Below are positions 38,800-51,200 of a stretch of DNA of 64,000 nucleotides, piece by piece. The position numbers and the translations under genes were made by a program. The notes under the pieces were generated by a model that saw only the letters and a program-made list of their open reading frames with translations, searched no databases and was not told where the DNA came from. The stretch is from Scortum barcoo (Eukaryota; Chordata; Actinopteri; Centrarchiformes; Terapontidae): assembly GCA_023238725.1 (NCBI GenBank), contig CM041534.1, positions 23,062,303 to 23,126,302 of the forward strand. Direction: 5' to 3'. Each line of letters opens with the position of its first letter. The first letter of the stretch is position 1.

Positions 38800-39320
38800 G
38801 CGTGTGGAAAGACATTAATTCGCTTTGTTGCTGAGACCTGCAAAATTGATACCACCCTCATGTTTGCACTCCTAATACACAGACAAAGCCAGGCGTTAGC
38901 TTAGCTTAGCATAAAGACTGGAAACAAATGGAAACAGCTAGTTAGCAGTTAGCAAAATCAATCTAGCAGCACCTCTAAAACTCAATAATTAACACACTTT
39001 ATCTTGTTATATTTATATAAGCGTAATAACGACATGTTGCTGTAACTTCCTGCGAGTTAGTGCGCCTCGCCAGGAAGTATCTCCTCCTGTGAAAGGCGTC
39101 CTTTTTTTTACGTTTTAGTTTTGAAAATTTGACTTAATGAGCTTTTGATATCTTTGTGGGTGTATTTTCTTACTTTGCGACTGAGCCAGCTAAGCTAACA
39201 GTTTTCACCCGTTTCCAGTCTTTATGCTAAGCTAAGTTAAGCTAACCTCCTGACAAACATGAGTGGTATCGATGTTTCTCACTCAACTCTCGAAAACAAA
39301 GCGAATAAACATATTTCCCA
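38800..39320. mobile_element. long-TIR foldback (MITE-like) element of the 'ttagcttagcttagc' family
   Basis: The left arm runs from 'ttaattcgctttgttgctga' through 'gataccaccctcatgtttg' to 'gttagcttagcttagcat' and 'aaagactggaaacaaatgg'. The right arm is its reverse complement in order: 'gtttccagtctttatgctaa', 'gctaagttaagctaacc', 'caaacatgagtggtatcg' and 'caaagcgaataaa'. The arms are about 150 bp and the centre about 200 bp with no transposase, so it is non-autonomous. The superfamily is not determined. Confidence 0.75.
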
Positions 39321-42247
39321 AAATGTTGAAAATTATTTCTCAAATCTCGATTTAAAGAAAAATCCAACTTTTTAATAGTGTGCATGTTAAAAAAGGTGAG
39401 GTATCCTTTTATTTAGAAAGAGACTGTTGGCAAAACCCCGTGGGTGAAGGCTTGAAATTAAATAAAATAATTATTAAAAAAACAATAAAGTAAAATAAGA
39501 ATACGAATGAAAATCTGGAATAAAGAGAAGAAAATAAAGAAATACTTCAATATAAGTCCAGAAGACTCATCCGTTCTGGAGAGACAAACATCCTTGGCAC
39601 ATTTCAATTTATTTCAACAGAAAACTGAAGTAAATCGGGGTTCAGCCATCATTAATTTAACGATCATAATCAAAGTAAGATCTGTGAATGTGGTACCATC
39701 GCTAAAAGATGTTCAACGAATCAAAAAACACTCAGATAATCAGAAAAACCTTCAGTTTCTTCTGAAAATAACCTTCAGTGTCTGTCTAACGCTAGTGTTT
39801 TTTGCCCTGTCTGACTCCTCTTTTTGTTGTGAAATCCATTTATTGGTTTTAAATTTATTCCTTACAATAAATAGGAACACAAAGATCAAAGATACAAGAA
39901 AAAAAACAAATAAACACAAAAAACTGAAAAATACAAATAAAAAAGCATGAATGACTTTGTTTGGAGGCATGAAAGGCTAAAAAAATAGTTTGAGATCACT
40001 AGAAAAAAGACCAAAGACACAAAGATGTGGGCAGAGCTAAAGAAACGATATATAAAGGGTATTTTTATCCAGATGTTTTTGAATCTTTTACTTCTTTTCA
40101 GCGGTGTAGATGCATTCACAGATCTCAGATTTGAAAAAATGAAAAACAAAACAAAACAAAACTCCCCTTTAAGGAAACCTCTCAGAGCCTTGAAATGCGT
40201 TTACAAATCTGACTTTTTAAAGAAAATCTGCTTTGGAGAGTTAATTTAGGAGTCTTTCTTAACAATGTAAACCTTAAGATGCTTTATGCAACTGGGCACT
40301 GGCCTGCAAAAGGCATTTTCATGTACTTTGTCAAGCTGTAGTAAGCATGCACTTATGAGTTATTAATGAGCAAAATGGTTGTTCAAGAGCAGAACCATGA
40401 AAAAGAAAATAAAACTACAATCCACAGCTGTTCCCTTTAAATGTTGAGGGGCGGATAATGAGAAAAAAAAAAGAGCGAAATGAGAAGGAAAAACCTCCTA
40501 AAACCTCCGTCTATTCAGCTTGCAGAGCGCCGGCATTCTCATAGAGATTAAATTCCTCCTCGCTCTGCGTCTCAGTTCGTGGGGGGGAGAAATCAAAACA
40601 CCGGCCGCCTCGAACGCAGAAGCAGCTCCTCATTTAGCACGGTAAACAAGAAGCTTTGAAGTCAGCCATTTAAAATAGGATTTACATGAATAAATAAATC
40701 TTGTGGAGCTCCGACAACACTGTTCGTGAAAAAAAAAAAAAAAAAAAAAAAATCGCACAAGAAGGCAGACGGCTCTGGGAAAATCGCCTGTGATGCCGAC
40801 ACACACAAACGACACTGCAAATAATATCGACAGGTTATAGTCTGGGATTGATTGATAAAAACAACCTGCTGTGTTTGAACTTGATCGGATATCTCGGGCT
40901 CGTTTCCAAGTACGACTGTCGCGCTGTGATGCTCGATAAGATGAACAATGAGAGTTTTTATATTAAACATCACTTCATTGATGCCGTAATTCACTTGGAT
41001 GCGACTCCTGGCATCTCAAAAGTCCTATGAATGAACAATGAGATCCTTTTTTCTTTTATTTATTTTCTTTTTAAAATGGGTGCTGATGATGTGCTTCATA
41101 ACTCTGTGCTTCACATCCCTCCAGGTAAAATATATATTTAAAAAAAAAAAAAAAAACATAAAAACTCTCATGACCTCCCTCGGAGTGGGGCTCGATAGCA
41201 TTTTATTTTATTAAGCGGATCCTTTTGACTCCATTATTATTATCATTATTATCGTAGGTTTATATTAAACCACCTTTTGTTGGCCAGTTTTTAATGGCAA
41301 CCCAATCTGAGCAGCACTAATACATGAAACGGACAAAACCTTGAATGTTAGCCTTTTACAGCTGATTTAATCTGCGTAAAATTAAACCAGCCAACAAATA
41401 CGAGTTGTAGGCGAAAGTAGACGAGCCGCCATTACTGCGATGGCCTCTCGCTTTCGTTATTTTAAGCACCTTAAATGAGAAATCTCTTCTAAAAGTTGAA
41501 CATACAGTCATCAGATATGATTAAAATAAAGGTTTAGAGTCTGTAAATGTTGAACTTTGATGAGGTTTAGTTCAGTTTTAACAGTTGAGACGTCTCCTCT
41601 GTTATCCTAAACTTCCATTATTATTATTAAAGGGGTCAATCTTAAACTGCTAAACGAATGTTCGACCTAAAAAGAGAGTTTCCAGCCGTCCCTCCACATC
41701 TCTCTGTAGCTCTGAGCTGCTTCGGACTAATTTCTCCTGCGAATCACGCAGTTTGACGACTTAAATCGTTTGGTTAATTCATGTTGGGTTTAATTATCTA
41801 CTCCACAGAGCTCGTTCACATCCGCACTGTGGAGGTCAGACAGACAGAAGTGGTGCTTTAATGTCTCTTCCCCCCCTAAAAATCAGCATCAAAACCAATT
41901 TGAGATTTGCGCTTTAAGACTAAATAACTTTTTAAACACATTTACAGCTCGACTGCCGGCTGTGATTAACCCGAACGCCTCTGCTGTCTGAATAAACGTT
42001 CGGCTGTACGACGCCGTAGATTCGCCGGGTTCATCTGTAACGTTTTTTAATGAAAAAGGAGACGAAAGGTTTGATAAGAGATCTGTCTGAGCTATCGGAG
42101 CCCATCCCCCGCCCGCCTGGCCGTCTCTGTTTACGTTTGTGTGTCGTGGACGGAGATCAGAAAGGAACGCCTGCCTGTCTCTGGATCAGTGACCGCCGCC
42201 GTTTGGCTCCACGTCCAGGAAGACCTCTCAACCTTTTTTTTTTTTTT
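39321..42247. other. spacer plus probable vps37d 3' UTR
   Basis: AT-rich sequence with no gene except the presumed minus-strand 3' UTR of vps37d at its right side. TTTATT motifs (AATAAA on the minus strand) occur near 41056 and 41203 and could end the transcript. An A24 run lies at 40729-40752. Confidence 0.4.
40729..40752. repeat. poly(A) tract, 24 nt
   Basis: Uninterrupted A run. No retroelement body or target duplication was recognised beside it. Confidence 0.9.
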
Positions 42248-45200
42248 TTAAATCATCCCCCCCATCTCTTCTTCTTCCTCCTCCTCTTCCTTCGCCTCCT
42301 CCTCCTCCAGCTTATCGGTCAACGGCGGCTCAGGCTGTTGAGGGTTCGGCCGGTACAGCTGCTGCACCCTCACTGGCAGCGCGCCGTTCGCCGGCCAGCC
42401 GCCCTGTAACTGTCCGATGACCCTGAGGCCGACCGGCTGGCCGTGTCCTGGGAGCGGCGTGCTGGGGCTGAGGATGTGTCCCTGCTGGGGTTCGGGCGGC
42501 GGGGTGCTGCTTGGGTATCCCGGAGCCGAAGCGGGCGGAGACACCGGGTAGTGAGGGAGGAGGGGGATGGCGGGCGTGAGGCCGTAGCGTACCTGGAACA
42601 CCCTAAGAGGTCCCTGCGCCACGAAGCCGTTGGGCCTCTGCGGCTCCTGAGGCTGCTCCGAGTCCTTCTTCACCTCGGGGGCCTGGCTCTCCTCGGCCCG
42701 CTTGGCTTTGCCCGGCTGCCGCTGGGCCCGGGCCGCCTCCTGCATCTTCTCCGCCTGGGCCCGGCGGACGTGGTACGTCTTCCTGGAGCTCTGGAAGGAG
42801 TCCAGGAACTCGTCCAAGCTCACGTTTCCCTCCATGAACTTCTCCAGCAGCTCCTGTGAAGCAGAAAAAATAAATAAACCTGCATCAGCGGACGGGACGA
42901 CACACAGAGTCCGTTCAAACAAACCCCTCCGAGTATAAAGAGGATTTAATCAGCTCGGGGATGTTTACCCATGAACTTTGGCACAGTTTGTCAGCCACAA
43001 TATTTCACTGTAAGGACGTTTTACACGGCGAACAATGGCCCATGTGCTGCAACTGTTACATCTGGCAAAGCCTGAAAGCCATGTGATCCGTCTGTGTGTG
43101 TTCCCAGGATGTGAGCGGCCCGCTTCAAGACAGGAGTTTGATCTGTGGAGTAATCGCTCCTTAAAACCTCAGCGCTTCTGATTTAGTTATACGGGCGTGG
43201 GACAAAAAGCCGGGCTTTACTCACATTCTGGCCATTTAATTACGCAGGCGAAGAAGAGGAAGAAGAGGGTCTGTGGCCAAAATAAAACGCTTCACACACG
43301 CCAAAGAAAGCAGGAAGCCGTCTGCTGTCTGCGGTAACGTGATTTCTCAGACGTCGCGTGAATTAGGTTTCTGTCAATCGGTGGAAAGGGATTAGAGAGA
43401 CGCGGTTAAAAACACGGCCACGGTTCGGCGACGCAGAAACACAACCAGGTGTTTGATAAAAACATTTAAACTGGGGGAAACATCGGCGTGAGATCAGTCG
43501 AGTGAGTTGAAAAGAAAAGATCTTCACGCTCAGCTGTGCGTCGTATGTTTCTGATCATTTCATGCAAAATCTGACTAAAACAGAAACTGACAGAAAGCAA
43601 AATTAAGCGGTTAAAACAGACTATTCAAAATGACAAAAACATGCTACAGACTTCAGGAAAAAGTCAACTGGACTAACTTAAAAGTTTTTGAAGATGATAC
43701 ATTAGATTAGAAGATGATATATGATAAATTATTATGGGTTAACATGAGACTTTTATTAAGACAACTGTCAATTTTCATCAACAAACCTTTCCTTATTGTC
43801 TTTTTCTTATTATCTCTATTATTTCTTATATTTATCACTGTTTATATCTTCTTTCTCTGTAACTTGAATCTGTAATAGAGACAGAAAACCTGTTTTTTAT
43901 CAAATGAAAGAAATAAGATTAAGTCATAAATATAAAATATTGTCTGTGAGGATTATCAGTCATCAAGTGATGGTAATTCCTAAAAGTTTGAAGAAAAGGA
44001 GATGATAAGGAAGCATTTTAATGATGTAAATCTACGAAAAAGGAATAAATTAATGGACTATCTTAATAAAAGTCTCATGTTAACCTTTAATAACACTTAG
44101 TGACATTAGCTGATTATATTGATTATATTCTCATCATTAATCTGAAGACTCCCTTCTAAACTGTGGATTAGACAACGAGAAAAATGTTCAGTATCTGTTT
44201 TAAAGGATGAATCAGAGCCCAGAGTTAACTTTTTTCTCTCCATCGTGTGATTCATTGAGTTTCTGGTTTATTACGTCTCCCCCGCCGTGACTTCAGAGCT
44301 TCTCCATCTGCCGTCGACGGCGTTCAACAACCTCAGGTCGCAGCAAATTTATCGTCCTGACTGCCAAAATACGACAGCTGTTACCTGCAAAGCTTGTTTA
44401 ATTTGATCTGGAGCGTACAGGCGGTAATCTGCATTACATTAAGAGCGGCGCGTTCATACTCTGCAGTGCAAAAAAAAACAACAAAAAAACAAAAAAAAAC
44501 CACTGGATATATGACTGTACATATGAATATTAATAAACTCCATCAGAGAAGTGACTCATAAGGAGGATTTTTAGCATTTGTGGGCTTTTGCTGTTGCAAA
44601 TTTGAAGATTTTCAGCTTTTCTGCTGAATATTTTTTGAGGTTTGGACAGTTGGTGAACTTACTTAAGATTGAATGAGTAATAAATCTATTAAGAAAATTA
44701 ACTTATAAATATTAGTTACAGGCCAAGATCGAATATCAAGTCGATCAAAAGTGCAATTGTCAAAGAATGTATTTTTCATGTGTTTTCCGTCAAATTTTTA
44801 CTGAATTTCACTTGTTTATTGGTCATTTTCATAAAAGAGCAATATGAGGAATCAAATAAAAAATAATAAAAAAGACAATTAATTGCAAACTAACTTGATC
44901 TTCAGTAAATCGTCTGAGTGATTTTGAGGGAAATTTTCTTTTATTATTTTTTGTTTTCAGCTTTTTGGTGTTTTTGGTGTTTTAATGTGTCTTTGGTAAG
45001 TGGACTGAATGTTTTGGGGTTTGCGACTGTTTGTTAGACAAAATAAAACATTTAAACGTGTCACCATTTGGCATTTTTTACAATATTGTGATATTTTAGA
45101 GGCAGAATGATTAATCAAGAAAATAAAATACAGATCAATTAATAATGGAAGTTCATACGACGAGCAGATACCAAATCAATCAAAGTATATAGTTATTTAC

Positions 45201-48200
45201 CACATTTTGTTGGGTTTTTTTATAGCAACTGAAGTATTTTTTGTTAGTATTTAACCTCCAAATGCTTTCTCACTTGAGATCTCTTTAATTTGATCTTTGA
45301 CACATCATTTGAACAAACAAGCAAACAAAAGGTCTCTTATCACATTACAGAAATCAGTGAAGCCTGGAGTAGCATGAAGAGTTTTTTTTTTTCGCTCTCA
45401 ACACATGAATTCAGTTTTGTGAAGGGCTTTTTGTGTTTGCATGACAAAGGGGAAGACGACAGTGTGACAGATGATCTGCAGGCCGCTGAGGAGCTGAAGC
45501 TGTGAACTGTGAGCGCCTTCAGTTCGCCAAACATCCGAACGGAGAGAGAGGAAAACAAAAAGCTCCCGCTAAAAGGCTGAAGGGTCATTTCAACCGCAGC
45601 GACGAGCTTCCTTCATCGTCAGGTATCTGTTTTCATGTCGGTGCCTGACGAGGAATCTCTCCAACATGACTTTAGGCGACAGCGGAGGAAGTTTGTTGGC
45701 CCGACTCTTCAAAGGGAGACAGTTTTTCTGAGACAAAAGACCGAGGGAGGAACATTTTTTTCTACGAGGAGTTTGCGGCCACAATACATCCGCTTTCTGA
45801 AAGGAGATGTTTTTAATTGCTCTGAGGGCTTCATCTCAAACGTCTCAGAGGCAGATCTTTGTGTTGGTCTACAGAGACACAGATATGCCACTTACACCTA
45901 AATACAGACGATTATTGCATCAGAAGATTTAAAAAATGTGACGACATATTAGAAAATTTGTCGATCTTCAGCACGTTCAGATCATTCAGAGGTGGATGAT
46001 AAACTGAGTACTGCTGAGGTGTTTCTCTGCATTCGTTCAGGAGGCCTGTGTGCCCGGTGTTTCTTAATCAATCGGCGGACAGGCGCTCTAATGGTTGAGT
46101 CATGGAGGTATTGATCGCGGCCATGCGAGGCGGAGGAGGAGCGCCGCGCAGATCAATCCCAGCCCGGAGCATCCACGTGGGGCTTCATCTGAGATCGAGG
46201 CTCCCTCGCTGTCCTGATTAGGACCGAAGGAACAGGCAGGATTTTAAAACACGACGGCTCATTAATGCAAACCTTATTGACGATTTTAAACCTACAGCTG
46301 AAGCTTTGATGAGATATGAGAGATAAGATAAATGAGGCAGATAGCTGACGATGTTTTATCCCAACAAATCTCAAACCTACTTTTATGTGTGTACACAGAG
46401 CAGACCAACATAATGTTCAGATTTTGTTGTTTTCTTCAAAAATTAGAAGCATCTTTCAGTGTAATGTCGTATAGTACAACCACTTTATTTATAATGTTCT
46501 TCATAATGTTCAGTTTTTGTTGAATTTTTTTTAAATCTATAAATTCAATCATGTTTAAGTATTCAGGTCATAGTTTAAAGATTGCATTATTTTCAGAGGT
46601 GTTTCTAATATTTTGATGCCTCATGTTTGTGAAACGGGAAGACAGAAATCAGAATAATCAATATATTCAATCTATTCTATTGATTCAATCAGTATAATGA
46701 AACAGGACCTTTAACTGTGATCTCAGTGCTAAAACACGTCAATGAATTTTCGATGTTACTGACGTTTCAGACAAATTCAACAAAACATAAACAAACTTAA
46801 TAAAGGTCAAATTTAGAGCTGATGTGTTGAATTCTTTAGATTATACAGAAAATCAGCGAAGCCACTCCAGCTAACACTTTATTTGAGCTTTAAAATAATA
46901 AATTTTACAGCCAAAATCCAGTGTTAACCCAAGATGAATTGCAAGAGTGATTTTCAAATGGATATCAATATTTATGACCGGCCGAGAGCCTCATAAATTC
47001 TTCTGGCAGGGTCATCGAGACACAACTGTTTTGCCTCAAATCGTTTTTAGGCTGTTTAAAATGCTAACCTTGAGATTTCTATTGTATCCTGCCTGTTTGG
47101 GATGCTATTTATGGCTTTTAAAATCTATTTCTGCTCATTAGTCGGCCCTCTGTTAGTGGTTCATATATGTTCAGTGATATGGTCGATGCATGTACATTCT
47201 GCACAGGACGAAATTAGGAAAACAAGAGCCAACTCGTGTGCATATTTGTCGTGAAATGATATAATACAGAGGAGCTGAACAGGCGGCCTTGGGCGTTTTG
47301 AAGACGTATGGCTACGGAGATCTGTTTTCATGGAAACTGATAAACAAACTTTGTTTTCTTCTGTTGTATTTATGAAAAGGTCGCTGTTAAAAATGCATTT
47401 CCTCCCTCAGTGAACTATAAAAGGGGTCTGAAGTCTTTTATTGTTGAGACGTGAGAAAAGGTGTCGCTAAAATCTCAACTGTTAAAACTTAAATGTGTTA
47501 CAGCAGACTGGCTAGTTAATAATCTAACCTTCAGTTTTTGCACATTTTCGATTTGTGCATTAAAAAAACCTGAGTGCAGATGCAGAAAATTCAGAAGCAA
47601 TTTTAAATATTGTGAAAGTTTTTACGCCAAAGATGGATAAGCTGGTGTCTCAATAAAATTAAAAAGCAACTAAGTGCAATGAAAACAGACATACTGAATA
47701 AATTATGACATAAACGAAGCATGTAACTTCAAATAAAACAAAAAATTACGACAAATAAAACAGGAGACATTGATGTTCCTCAATTGAAAACAAGAAACAA
47801 AAATCTCTTATTTCCAACGTGTTTTCTACGATTGTTTTCAAGTGTGGCTGGCGTTCATTAAATAAATAAGTCATCTCGTTGCTTTTTCTTCTACAATAGT
47901 TTAACAACAGAGAGAGTATTAGTGGATAAAACCAACTCCTAATTATCATAAAATGACAGATTTTCTTGAACTTCGGATAAATCTCGCACATATATGTATG
48001 GAAAACATACATCGATGTTACTGATTTATGCTAAATGAGTTTAAAATGAAACATCCTCACTGGTTGGTTGTTTTGAATTTCTCTGTTCATGCAGGCAGAA
48101 AACACACAAAAGGTGAATTCATCCTTTTAAAGTAATCTGCAGAGCTCATCTGTTCAGTTTAACATGAAGAATAAGCTGTTCACAAAAGCAGCCTACGAAT

Positions 48201-51200
48201 AAAATCCAGCTCTAATCCACCGTGAGCTGACTGAGCAGGCGAGATAAAACAAAGCAAAAAAACCCCCCACACAATCTGTGTGAAGATATTTGAGGAGGAA
48301 CAATGAGAGAAGACGTGTTGTTATCTAAAAATCTGTTTGCTGAGTGAGATTCATCACGAAATTAAAGACTAGATCGTGAAGAAAAGATGAAGATTAACGT
48401 GAAGATTTTGTGCTACGATGAAGATTTCAGCATCCTTTTACAACTTATAAGTAATGTTTTTTTCCAATAACAGGGAACTATTTCCTACCAGAAGTAAAAA
48501 AACTTTTCTCAGTGAGGTTTGACGATTATCCAGAATAAATAGAATAATTTTGTTTTGAGCCAAGGAGACGAATTTACTTTATACTATACTTCAATACTAT
48601 TATAACTGTATTTATTATATAAATTTATGTATTTAATGTTTGTCACATTTTATTTGCCTCATCGCTCCTGAAATGTTTCAGTCCTGATCCAATCACATAA
48701 CTGTGTAAATAAAGATTAATATTATAATAAGTTATGTTCTAATATGACTTTTTACAGTTTATAGTCTGTCTTTTCGGGAGCTGCTAGGATGGATACTGAT
48801 CTAATTTATTGATCTTTCCATCCAAGCAGGAGCCTAAAAAGTGTTAATATCCATCAGATAAAGTCAGAAAAATGGACTTCAGACGAAAACATTTTAAGCC
48901 TCGTCTTCGATGTTTACAGGCGCACTTGCTGAGCTGATTCTGCGTCATCCCCCAAAGTAAATCACTTGGAAAATTAACATTTAGCAGCGAGATGGCGAGA
49001 ACGAGACCTTTAAAATCTGTCAGACTGAGTCGTACAGTACGAGGAGGGGAACTGTCTGCTTTTCAAGAATCGTCCACGACCGAGAGTGACGAAATGATGA
49101 GATGATGAGGAGATTTTTTTTTTTACCTCTGAGCGCTCCTCGGCTCGGGCCACCTCTTCCTGCAGGAGGTTCTGCGCCGTCTGCAGGTTGTGCTTCTGGA
49201 CGCGAGCCTCTGCAACGACAAAGCAACATCACTGATGCATGTTGGGGGGGAGGAAGGAAGATGAGAAGATGACTTAACTGCAGTTGGAAGAAAGAAAAAA
49301 AATCCAGTAACCAATAAACCACAGCAGGGAAAAAAAAGGACTTCAGGATATGTGCTGACGAGGGGATGGCGGTGACGGGTGGACAGTCGTTGGCTTGAAA
49401 AAAGGGAAAACGAGAAGCTGTAAATATTCAACTTTGAGCTATTTTGGGAAGCTGGTCTTAGTTTGGGTCGACCACGAAACTGAATCCCCCATTTTCAGAG
49501 TCTCATTTTTGCCACCCGCTCGTTTTACTGCCTCAGATTTGATCGTTTCTCCAGGACGGAGACAATAAATCTACAACATTTCCACAAACAAATAATTACA
49601 GTTAAACATCTGAATCATTTTTCCATGCTCTCTGCGGCGTCTTGCTTCAGGTTTTAATGTGCCTGAACAAACACATACACCGCGTTTGAATTATTTATGT
49701 TCCTCCATACAATAAGAAACACAAGCAGCATTAACTTACAGACTCGCAGATCCGTCCGTCAGCGAACGTTCAGACCCGCTCGAGTCGACGTTATATCAGG
49801 ATCGAACGAGTGGTGACGTGACAAGATACAGTTTAGTCACTGTGATTCAGCCGGTTGATGTTGTAAACTTGTAATAAAGGCTTCAAAAGTCCCGTAGGCC
49901 ATCACAATGATGTCCATCACAATTAAACATCCATAAATCTGTTCACAAATCAGAGAAAAAACTAAGCTCCTTCTAAGTTCACAGTTTGTCTGAAAATCAT
50001 CATGTTCTCAAGTTTTCTTCAGTATCAAAGTGATGTAGTGATAAATGTCTGAGCACACGGATACTTGGCAAACAGGACCTACTAGCAGCTAATTCAGTGT
50101 ATTTTTAATGGTGCTAATTTTTCCAAATGTGTGCAAATACAGGCTAAAAAACAGATTGTATCCTATCTTGAAATGTGCTTGTTATAATCTAATGAAAAAC
50201 AAAAACACGACATTTATGTCCTCACAGGAAGCGACACCAACACCATGTCTAAGGTTGGATCGACAGATGCAGGCGTACTCGGGCGCAGCCTGATAAATAT
50301 GTATAAACGCAGCGCTCTCAAACAAACGCGCAGCATGTGTGTTCGCCTCCTGGGGGGCGGTGGGCGGTCGTCATGGCGAACAGGCTCGACCCGGCTGACT
50401 GCAAAGTGTGTCCTGTCCCTCCGAGAGAGCCCGCGACAGCCACATCAGCCCCCACAAGTCAGACCGGGTTCAACTAAGACCGAGGGGCAAATACAGGTCA
50501 CGGTAATGGCTCTAATAACTCTGAGCCCCCTGAGGGAAAAACGCCTCCACCCCCCATTTGGACCAATAGAGAGAAAATGCAGTGTGTGTGCATTTATTTG
50601 TCTCTGAATGTTTGACCAGGTGATAAATCCTCTTTAAAAAAAAAAAAACACATTTTGCCTTCCATAACGCCATCACCTCTGCATTAATAATAAATCGCTC
50701 TACGCTGCGTCCTCCCAGCATTGGTTCGTTCGTAGTAAAGGAAACACGTGCATTAAAGGAGTGGCCTCGTTCGTGACCCCCACACTGCAGATGCAGGGTG
50801 AGCGGGTCGTAATGAGAGGTGACAGGCGGGCAAACAAATGCTCTGAAAGCAGCTGTATGTGACCTACATTCGAGGGGATGGAGGATGACTGGCGGGGTGA
50901 TGGTGTGTGTGGTGGGGGGTGGGCGGTGGACCTGAAGGCCAGTGCAGAGCAGTGAATGGATCAGTGATGGAGTAACACTTTGGCTGGGAGCTGATATAAG
51001 ATGAAGAGTCGAGGCAGTAACGCTGCTGCTGCTGCTGCCGTAGACAAAAACCAACAGTACTGCTGCACAAAACTCTTAACTTAAGATATTCCTTAACCCT
51101 CAGGAGTCTCAGGCTGTTAAGGCCCTTTATGAATACTGTTGTTATGCCATTTTTTGTTAGTTAGTTGTTAGTTAGCGTTTCCCTAAAATAAAATCAGTTG

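Noticed and set aside
42443..42859. 138-codon plus-strand frame rich in Arg/Leu
   Set aside because: Antisense of the GC-rich vps37d last exon; frames of this kind arise from codon bias.
45635..45901. 88-codon plus-strand frame in a vps37d intron
   Set aside because: No recognisable motif, and the opposite strand is also open. I could not support it as a gene.
50374..50479. Short frame starting ATGGCGAACAGGCTCGAC in GC-rich intron sequence
   Set aside because: Only about 34 codons, no family resemblance and no splice support.
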